Below are positions 51,546-58,043 of a stretch of DNA of 64,000 bases, in pieces; the stretch's first letter is position 1, and each line of letters starts with the position of its first letter. The translations under genes and the position numbers were made by a program. This DNA is from Nitrospiraceae bacterium (GTDB lineage: Bacteria; Nitrospirota; Nitrospiria; Nitrospirales; Nitrospiraceae). Under the pieces are notes generated by a model, which saw only the letters and a program-made list of their open reading frames with translations, made no database searches and was not told the origin of the DNA. The DNA is taken from the NCBI GenBank assembly GCA_013140715.1, contig JABFSG010000004.1, positions 1-64,000 of the forward strand, in the 5' to 3' direction.

Positions 51546-53315
51546 CTATGCCCTCCCACCTCTTGGTTGGTCCAGAAACAACCTCACCCCAACCTTCTGC
51601 CCCTTGATCCTCGTCCGGCTGAGCGCCTCGATGATTTCTCTGGCCAACACCTCCGGCACTTCCACCAGCGAGAAGCGATCCATCACCTCGACCGCGCCGA
51701 TTACATTCGAATTGAGTCCAGCCTCGTTGGCAATCGCCCCGACAAGATCTCCAGGCCTGATCCCTGCCTCCCTGCCTGCGCCGATATAGACCTTCGCCAT
51801 GCCAGCCGTTCGCCCGCCGCGACCAGGAGGGCTGAAGGGTCTGCCCTGTCCTTCTCGCGGCATCATACGACTGGGCTGACTCCGAGGATCTCCCATGGGA
51901 CGACGCCCCATCGATGGCCGCTCCGGCTGCCTGCTCGGCATGGCAGGAATATCCTGCTCCTTCCGCTCTCCACCCTGGAGGCGAAAGACAAGCTTCAGCG
52001 CAGCCGCCGCCACCTCTGTCGGGTTTCCCTCTTCGGCAAGTGCCGTGGCCACGGCCCGGAACAGATCCAGCTCGCCGGCTGCAAGTACGTCTTCAATCGC
52101 ACTCTTGATTCGCGCAAGCCGTTTCGTCCGAAGGTCGGCGACCGTCGGCACCGGAGTGACGACAATTTTCGCTTTGGTGAGCTGCTCGATGTTCCACAAC
52201 AGCCGCTGCTCGCGCGGGTCGATGACGGTGATCGCCGCCCCTTCACGTCCGGCTCGCCCGGTCCGTCCGATCCGATGGACATAGCCCTCCGGGGACGTCG
52301 GCAGATCGTAGTTCACCACATGCGAGACGGACGGAATGTCCAACCCCCGCGCTGCCACATCGGTCGCGACAAGGAGTTCTGTCTGACCGGACCGGAACGA
52401 ATTCATCACACGATCCCGTTGGGGCTGATTCATCCCTCCATGAATCGCTTCGGCCTTGTGCCCTCGACCTGTCAACATGGCCGTGATTTCGTCGACTTCG
52501 ATACGAGTGCGGCAGAACACAAGAGCCGACTTGGGAGCCTCCATATCCAGAATACGAGCCAGGGCCATTTCTTTATGTTGTCTGGCCACAATGTAGGCGG
52601 TTTGATGGACGCGCGGTGCGGCGCCTGCCTTGAGCGGCTCCTTGGCAATCTTGATCTCAACCGGTTCCTTAAGATGGCGCTTGGCAATGGACGCAATCCG
52701 GGGCGGCATGGTCGCTGAAAACAACGCGGTCTGCCGTTCTTTGGGCGTCTGTTCAAGAATGGCATCCAGATCCTCGGCAAAACCCATGTCGAGCATCTCA
52801 TCTGCCTCGTCCAGCACGACCGTCTGAACCGTCTTGAGCTGCAGAGTCTTTCGCTTGATATGGTCTAGCGCCCGCCCGGGCGTCGCAACGACGACATCGA
52901 CCCCTCGTTTGAGTGCGTAGAGCTGCGGGCCTATGGCCTGCCCTCCATAGACCGGAAGCACGGAGACTCGTAATTCCTTGCCGTAGCGGGTGACCGATTC
53001 GGCAACCTGAATGGCTAACTCTCTGGTCGGCACCAGGATGAGAACCGAAGGACAGCGCCGTGCCGAATGGGCGATGCGCTGAAGCAGCGGGAGCGTGAAG
53101 GCTGCCGTCTTGCCGGTACCGGTTGCCGCTTGGCCTAACAGGTCGCGGCCTGCCAACAACGGAGGGATCGCCTCCCGTTGGATCGGTGTCGGCTCCTCAT
53201 AGCCTAGCGTGTCAAGCGTAGTCAGCAGGGCAGCTTCCAGACCCAGCGCGGCAAAGCCGGGAGAAAACCCTTTCGCCTGTGATTCTGCGGATGGCGTGGT
53301 CGTTTCGTGTTTCAT
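51546..53315 (-). CDS. deaD: DEAD-box RNA helicase, DeaD/CsdA-like
   Basis: 589 aa from ATG 53315 (a GTG or ATG further upstream would add 30 aa). Q motif and motif I AATGTGKTAAFTLPLL, motif II DEAD (VVLDEADEMLDMG), motif III SATMPP, motif VI HRIGRTGRAGREG. The C-terminal DbpA-type RNA-binding domain (KVYIGAGREAGIRPGDLVGA) follows an Arg/Pro-rich linker (about 455-515). It unwinds RNA, probably in ribosome assembly or cold response. Confidence 0.93.
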   Translation of the reverse strand: MKHETTTPSAESQAKGFSPGFAALGLEAALLTTLDTLGYEEPTPIQREAIPPLLAGRDLLGQAATGTGKTAAFTLPLLQRIAHSARRCPSVLILVPTRELAIQVAESVTRYGKELRVSVLPVYGGQAIGPQLYALKRGVDVVVATPGRALDHIKRKTLQLKTVQTVVLDEADEMLDMGFAEDLDAILEQTPKERQTALFSATMPPRIASIAKRHLKEPVEIKIAKEPLKAGAAPRVHQTAYIVARQHKEMALARILDMEAPKSALVFCRTRIEVDEITAMLTGRGHKAEAIHGGMNQPQRDRVMNSFRSGQTELLVATDVAARGLDIPSVSHVVNYDLPTSPEGYVHRIGRTGRAGREGAAITVIDPREQRLLWNIEQLTKAKIVVTPVPTVADLRTKRLARIKSAIEDVLAAGELDLFRAVATALAEEGNPTEVAAAALKLVFRLQGGERKEQDIPAMPSRQPERPSMGRRPMGDPRSQPSRMMPREGQGRPFSPPGRGGRTAGMAKVYIGAGREAGIRPGDLVGAIANEAGLNSNVIGAVEVMDRFSLVEVPEVLAREIIEALSRTRIKGQKVGVRLFLDQPRGGRA

Positions 53316-53426
53316 AGAATGTCTCAAAAATCTTTCTGCAATAGGTACTGATTGCGTGATCGTCGATTGCTGCTGAGGTACCGCTATACTACTGCTGTTC
53401 CACAAGAAGAGATAGGTAGCCTGGGA

Positions 53427-53484
53427 ATTGGTTTACCTGGTCTGTCTCGTCTATCTGGTCTATTTGGTCGATCTGTTCAAACAA
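53427..53484. repeat. TTTGGT-type degenerate repeat
   Basis: A run of TTGGT/TCTGGT hexamers upstream of the helicase gene. No complementary ACCAAA arm of similar length follows. Same composition as the repeats at 28251, 57952, 60914 and 62033. Confidence 0.65.
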
Positions 53485-53549
53485 TGATACTCGCTCCAAG
53501 CTTGCTCGTACGCTCTCCCCTCAGGGGTTATCCAACTGTCCCCTTTTCT

Positions 53550-53650
53550 AGGCGTAGGGCCGTTGGAAGCTTTCTATTGCGCGCGTCGAACGAGCACATT
53601 CTTATCGTGCGCGTTCCGCGAGCAGGGAAAGCTCTAACGGCCCTACGCCT
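53550..53650. repeat. Two-unit hairpin repeat, copy D
   Basis: The arms AGGCGTAGGGCCGTTGGAAG (53550 onward) and CTAACGGCCCTACGCCT (ending 53650) enclose units of types TGCTCGCGGAACGCGC and TGCTCGTTCGACGCGC (minus strand), 9 bases apart. The right arm contains the stop codon of the 67-aa gene at 53643, so the hairpin sits where its terminator would be. Confidence 0.85.
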
Positions 53651-53846
53651 CCTCTCTCGGCAGTTGGATCGGCCCCGCCCACTCTCCTTTGGCCAACGTC
53701 ACCTCCTGAAATCCTCCGTCCGGCCATTGAAACTGTCCGACCTCATCCACTTCCACAATAAAGGGGTCGGCTTCGTGCGCCGGACCCCGAAACCAATACC
53801 AGCCTGCAGTGGTGGGTTTGTTAGCGGTCCATTCATATTCGGCCAT
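53643..53846 (-). CDS. Small hypothetical protein, Trp-rich
   Basis: 67 aa: MAEYEWTANKPTTAGWYWFR then GPAHEADPFIVEVDEVGQFQ. Five Trp and a beta-rich pattern, probably a small barrel-like domain. No family recognised. Its last two codons (GCG TAG) lie inside the arm of hairpin repeat D. Confidence 0.65.
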   Translation of the reverse strand: MAEYEWTANKPTTAGWYWFRGPAHEADPFIVEVDEVGQFQWPDGGFQEVTLAKGEWAGPIQLPREEA

Positions 53847-53947
53847 GCGACTGTTTCCTTTTCGTCACTCTCCTGAGTCTGATACAGTCTGGCAAGGTCT
53901 TGATGATGCCCTGCCGGAGAAAGTAGTAGAGAGTTTCACCATCAGCG

Positions 53948-54070
53948 CTGGCTGTTCAAAAAGACCGTCCAGCAAGGCGCAGCGAATGAAGGCCCGAGGC
54001 GTACCCTTGTGGTACGTTGAGGGTCTGAACGATGCGAGAACGAAGCTGGCGGACTTTTTGAACAGCCTGA
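53948..54070. repeat. Inverted-repeat intergenic element, copy 3
   Basis: Ends GGCTGTTCAAAAAGACC and GACTTTTTGAACAGCC. Contains GTCCAGCAAGG, GCGTACCC-ttgt-GGTACG and GAGAACGAAGCTGGCGG, all matching copy 2 with paired changes (GCGTAGCC/GGCTACG becomes GCGTACCC/GGTACG). It is 17 bases upstream of the hrpB start ATG and makes a spurious 5' extension of that frame. Confidence 0.83.
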
Positions 54071-54087
54071 TCACTATCGAACCTATC

Positions 54088-56613
54088 ATGTCTAGACTGC
54101 CAATAGAAGATGTGCTACCGGCCCTACGTCATGCACTGACAAAGGGGCGAAATGCACTCCTCACTGCTGCACCTGGTGCAGGAAAAACAACGAGGGTGCC
54201 ACTAGCCTTGCTTGATGCGCCTTGGCTCGGAGGAAAGAAACTACTCATGTTGGAACCGCGCCGGCTTGCAACCCGCGCTGCAGCCCATCGCATGGCATCC
54301 ACACTCGGGGAGCCAGTCGGCGAAATAGTCGGCTACCGCATGAGACTCGACACGAAGGTGGGGCCCAAGACCAGAATCGAGGTTGTCACGGAAGGTATCC
54401 TTGCTCGCCTACTCCAGAGCGATCCTGCGCTCAGCGCCTATGCGATCGTGCTCTTCGATGAATTCCACGAACGGAGCCTCCAGGCCGACACAGGCCTGGC
54501 CCTCTGCCTGGAGTCGCAACGGCTCTTTCGCCCAGATCTCCGTCTGCTCGTAATGTCAGCGACATTGGACTGTGGACCGGTTTCTGAACTCTTGGATCAA
54601 GCGCCTCTAATCGCCTGCGAAGGCCGGATGTTTCCGGTAGAGACTCGCTATCTCGACCAGCCGCTTTCCGGGCATCTCGACGTAGCAGTCGTCCAATCGA
54701 TCAGGCGCTCGCTCGCCCAGGACCAAGGCAGCCTCTTAGTCTTTCTGCCCGGCATGGCTGAAATCCGCCGCGTCGAACGAAAACTCCTCGACCTGAATCT
54801 GGGCCAGAAGATCTTCATCGCAGCCCTCCATGGCGATCTGCCACAAGAGGCGCAGGATCGTGCGATCGCTCCCGCGCAACCGGGCACGAGAAAAATCGTA
54901 CTGGCCACCTCGATCGCTGAGACCAGTTTGACGATCGATGGAGTACGCATCGTGATCGATGCCGGCTTACTACGGGTGCCCCGCTTCGATCCGCGTTCGG
55001 GACTCACAAGACTGGAGACCATCCGCGTCACCCAGGATTCTGCCGAGCAACGTCGTGGCAGGGCCGGACGCCTCGAACCAGGCGTCTGTTCACGCCTCTG
55101 GACCTCTGCGGAGCACCAATCGTTAGCCCCACGCCGCCCGCCTGAAATACTCGATGCAGACCTGGCGCCACTGCTGCTCGAATTAGCCCTCTGGGGCACG
55201 GCCAATCCAGCCGAATTGTCCTGGCTGACTCCCCCACCACCTGGTTCCATAGCTCAGGCGAGAGAATTACTCACGGGTCTCGGCGCACTCAATGCAGAGG
55301 GGCAGATCACCCTTCATGGGCGACAGATGGCCGAGCTGCCGCTGCATCCCCGTTTGGCTCACATGCTGCTCAAAGCTGAGCCTTTGCGCTTCCATAATCT
55401 TGCCTGTGAGTTGGCGGCGCTGCTCAGTGAGCGAGATATTCTGCGAGGTCATTCCGGCTGGCGCAATGCAGATCTGCGGCTCCGCTTGGATGTCTTGCAT
55501 GGAGCGCATAACCACTCACCCGATGCAACCGTCGACCGCAGCGCCTATCAGCGAGTAAAACGGACCGCCGACTTGTGGCAGCGACATCTTGCGCAACAGG
55601 CAGGCAAGAGGTACCCGGACAAGAGAGAAGACCTCTCTTCTGTCGGTCTCTTGCTGGCACTCGCCTATCCTGATCGCATTGCCCAGCGCCAACGAGGAAC
55701 CGATGCACGCTATCTCATGGCCAATGGCCGAGGCGCCCTCTTTGCGCGCCCTGATCCGCTTGGCTCTGAAGACTATCTGGTCATTGCCGATCTGGATGGC
55801 GGCACACAATGGGCCAGAATTGATCTGGCCGCGCCGATACAGCTTGCCGATCTTGAGATCCTCTTTGCAGACAAGATTCAAGTGATAGATGAAGTCTCGT
55901 GGAACGACACAGACCAGATGGTGCGCGCAACCAGGCAACAACGCCTGGGCTCTCTTGTGTTATCTCAGCAGGGACTGTCGAAGCCTGATGCTTCGATGAT
56001 GTCGTCGGCATTGTTGCAGGGCATCAGTCGGGCGGGGCTGGATAAACTGGCCTGGACGCCGGAACTTCGTCAGTGGCAAGCACGAGTGGCATTTCTACGC
56101 CGGGTAGACGGACCAGAATTACGGTGGCCCGACCTGTCTGATGAGGCGCTGCTGCTCACGCTCGACGACTGGCTTGGCCCCTATCTTTCCGGACTCACGA
56201 CGCTCGACCGGGTCACGCGGCTCAATCTCACTCAACCGTTGCACGCGCTCCTCACCTGGGAACAACAACGCCGACTTGAACATTGTGCCCCCACCCATGT
56301 CACCGTCCCCAGCGGATCGAATATTCGCGTAGAGTACGAGACGCCGGATCTGCCCATCCTGGCGGTGCGGCTGCAAGAAATGTTCGGCTGCAAAGAGACT
56401 CCCCGTCTTGTCGATGGGAAGATTCCCGTTATGCTGCATCTCTTGTCACCGGCACGCAGAGCTGTCCAAATCACGAAGGATCTTTCCAGCTTCTGGAAGT
56501 CGGCCTATCTGGAAGTCAAAAAAGAGCTCCGTGGCCGCTATCCCAAACATTCCTGGCCCGACGATCCACTCACGGCCCCGCCGACGGCAAAAGCGAAACG
56601 CCGACTGCGATAG
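54088..56613 (+). CDS. hrpB: ATP-dependent helicase HrpB
   Basis: 841 aa from ATG 54088. DExH-box: Walker A APGAGKTTRVPLALL, FDEFHERSLQADTGL, MSATLD, and motif VI region GRAGRLEPGVCSRLW. The C-terminal HrpB domain continues to residue 841 (SRAVQITKDLSSFWK, with YPKHSWPDDPL). The open frame reaches upstream to 53809 only because it runs through a repeat element. Its cellular role is not well defined. Confidence 0.92.
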   Translation: MSRLPIEDVLPALRHALTKGRNALLTAAPGAGKTTRVPLALLDAPWLGGKKLLMLEPRRLATRAAAHRMASTLGEPVGEIVGYRMRLDTKVGPKTRIEVVTEGILARLLQSDPALSAYAIVLFDEFHERSLQADTGLALCLESQRLFRPDLRLLVMSATLDCGPVSELLDQAPLIACEGRMFPVETRYLDQPLSGHLDVAVVQSIRRSLAQDQGSLLVFLPGMAEIRRVERKLLDLNLGQKIFIAALHGDLPQEAQDRAIAPAQPGTRKIVLATSIAETSLTIDGVRIVIDAGLLRVPRFDPRSGLTRLETIRVTQDSAEQRRGRAGRLEPGVCSRLWTSAEHQSLAPRRPPEILDADLAPLLLELALWGTANPAELSWLTPPPPGSIAQARELLTGLGALNAEGQITLHGRQMAELPLHPRLAHMLLKAEPLRFHNLACELAALLSERDILRGHSGWRNADLRLRLDVLHGAHNHSPDATVDRSAYQRVKRTADLWQRHLAQQAGKRYPDKREDLSSVGLLLALAYPDRIAQRQRGTDARYLMANGRGALFARPDPLGSEDYLVIADLDGGTQWARIDLAAPIQLADLEILFADKIQVIDEVSWNDTDQMVRATRQQRLGSLVLSQQGLSKPDASMMSSALLQGISRAGLDKLAWTPELRQWQARVAFLRRVDGPELRWPDLSDEALLLTLDDWLGPYLSGLTTLDRVTRLNLTQPLHALLTWEQQRRLEHCAPTHVTVPSGSNIRVEYETPDLPILAVRLQEMFGCKETPRLVDGKIPVMLHLLSPARRAVQITKDLSSFWKSAYLEVKKELRGRYPKHSWPDDPLTAPPTAKAKRRLR

Positions 56614-56731
56614 CCTCACAGAACACGCGGAACTGGCGAGACGAAAAGCAGTGTGAACCGGGATGGGAAACCAAGTGGCGTCGGTTCGATCGTAATTCGA
56701 CTATTGGAGATGGAAAATGCGAGAGACCGGT

Positions 56732-57334
56732 TCACGCAGCCTGCGTGCTATGCGGTTCACTCAGAGCTGCTGAAGATGGTGTGGCTGACTCAGTTGCCCT
56801 TGGAGTGATCCCCCTCAGCCGCCAGTAGATAGCGCTGTAGTCGGCGAATAATTCTTTCCCGGGTTCCACCGGACGGATGGTCTCGACGAACTTGCGCGTG
56901 CCTTCGCTCCGGTAGCGAACGTTCCGCATCTCTTCTTGAGGGTGATGGTTGATGTATCGCATCATTGCCTCAGGGCGGTGAAAGGCGTCGATGGAGAGGG
57001 CAGGGTCGTTGGTGAGGGCCACGTAGTCTTTGTTGCGAAGCCGTAACCCTTTGAAGACGGAGGCGACAATGTCGCCCGTATATTCTCCGATCGTGACACC
57101 TGCCTCAATGCGCTCCAAGGCAAAGAGGCCATTGCCTGCGCCTGGCACCTCGGAAGACCGAATCTCCACCTTCACAAAGGCGCATGCCCGCTCAGGTGGA
57201 ATCTCGGTCCGAGGCGGCGTATAGGGAGCGATGAGAGGAATAACCCAGCGTGCGAAACGCCAGAGGTAAATACCGGCGTCGTTTTCCAAAAACCTCCGAC
57301 GCAAGCCATCGAGAATTCGGTCGCATAGTCTCAC
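56732..57334 (-). CDS. SET-domain protein (lysine methyltransferase-like)
   Basis: 200 aa, GTG start. SET motifs: EVPGAGNGLFALERIEAGVTIGEYTG, the SAM-binding MRYINHHPQEEMRN (RxINH) and GKELFADYSAIYW (EL..DY). Complete for a minimal SET fold; the substrate is unknown. A C-terminal low-complexity tail (TPRATESATPSSAALSE) follows. An N-terminal about 55 aa part is hydrophobic (RFARWVIPLIAPYTPP). Confidence 0.85.
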   Translation of the reverse strand: MRLCDRILDGLRRRFLENDAGIYLWRFARWVIPLIAPYTPPRTEIPPERACAFVKVEIRSSEVPGAGNGLFALERIEAGVTIGEYTGDIVASVFKGLRLRNKDYVALTNDPALSIDAFHRPEAMMRYINHHPQEEMRNVRYRSEGTRKFVETIRPVEPGKELFADYSAIYWRLRGITPRATESATPSSAALSEPHSTQAA

Positions 57335-57494
57335 TGGTCAACTATACCACCAGCCGAAAACATTGCCTTCTCCGCTAGACCTAGTGGTGAAGACTTTTGC
57401 GCTGTGCAGAAGTCAGCAAACACCCACACGGCAACGGGCGAGGGGGACGTGTGAGACGTATTTTTTTCTGCAAGCCGGGTATCACACACCCCCG
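57335..57494. other. Spacer upstream of the SET gene
   Basis: About 160 bases. No gene. Mixed GC with a T-run (57464-57470). It would carry the promoter of the SET gene. Confidence 0.3.
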
Positions 57495-57660
57495 CAGGCT
57501 GCTCAAAAAGGTCATCCAACGAGGCCGCGGGCGAGTCACAACCGGAGGCGTAACCTCCTCACCCGCCCACCCCAAACTGCTAGCGCAGTTCTCTCTCGAG
57601 GGCTACGTTGAGGATGCTTTCGAGGTGAGAACGAAGCTGACGAGTTGTTTCAGCAGCCTG
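57495..57660. repeat. Inverted-repeat intergenic element, copy 4
   Basis: 166 bases. Left end CAGGCTGCTCAAAAAGG, right end (reverse complement) CAGGCTGCTGAAACAACTCG. Shares GTCATCCAACGAGGCCGCGG, GGAGGCGTAACCTCC and CTACGTTGAGGATGCTTTCG with the other copies, plus about 45 extra bases in the middle. The right end abuts the TAG stop (57661-57663) of the MoaD-like gene. Confidence 0.8.
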
Positions 57661-57939
57661 CTAGATGGGGATGTCGCGAGTGCCATCATACGACGTTCTC
57701 GACTGGTGGGATAACTTCACGGTATCGCCGTCCCTGACTACTGTGTCGTCGGCGCTCACTTTCTTATTGACGGCAATCATCACTTCGCGATTCGCCAGGA
57801 ACTGTAATAACGGGCCCATGCGATCCTGATTCGATTCAAGAAGTTTCCTGACCGTGGTCGGCTCTGAGACCTCGATCTCAAACTCTGTTTCTCCAACCGC
57901 ATCGCGAAGCGTCAATCCAAAAACCAGAACTCTGACCAT
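57661..57939 (-). CDS. MoaD/ThiS-type ubiquitin-like protein without C-terminal Gly-Gly
   Basis: 92 aa. Beta-grasp pattern: MVRVLVFGLTLRDAVG, FEIEVSEPTTVRKLLE, EVMIAVNKKVSADDTVVRDGDTVKL. The last residues are SRTSYDGTRDIPI instead of a terminal GG, so sulfur loading at a C-terminal Gly thiocarboxylate is not possible as read. The TAG stop borders repeat element copy 4. The gene follows the GlcD-GlcF gene on the same strand with a TTTGGT hairpin between. Confidence 0.8.
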   Translation of the reverse strand: MVRVLVFGLTLRDAVGETEFEIEVSEPTTVRKLLESNQDRMGPLLQFLANREVMIAVNKKVSADDTVVRDGDTVKLSHQSRTSYDGTRDIPI

Positions 57940-57951
57940 TGAAACCTCGTT

Positions 57952-58043
57952 AGGTGGTTCATTTGGTTTGTTTAGTTTATTTGGTTGCTTTGGTTTATCT
58001 GGTCAGTGTCAACCAAACAAACCAAATAAACAAAACAAACCTA
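57952..58043. repeat. TTTGGT/ACCAAA degenerate hairpin repeat
   Basis: Left arm TAGGTGGTTCATTTGGTTTG, then TTTATTTGGTT units; right arm CAACCAAACAAACC and AATAAACAAAACAAACCTA. The last bases overlap the stop codon of the GlcD-GlcF gene (58041-58043). Terminator-like place between two same-strand genes. Confidence 0.85.

Noticed and set aside
51264-52718. Plus-strand ORF of 484 aa
   Set aside because: Arg/His/Pro-rich antisense shadow of the DEAD-box helicase and the repeat array.
53550-53650. Integron attC site
   Set aside because: The conserved parts are internal rather than at the ends, no RYYYAAC/GTTRRRY cores are seen, and there is no integrase.
53809-54087. 93-residue N-terminal extension of HrpB
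   Set aside because: Encoded mostly by the repeat element at 53948-54070; other HrpB proteins start near MSRLPIEDVLP.
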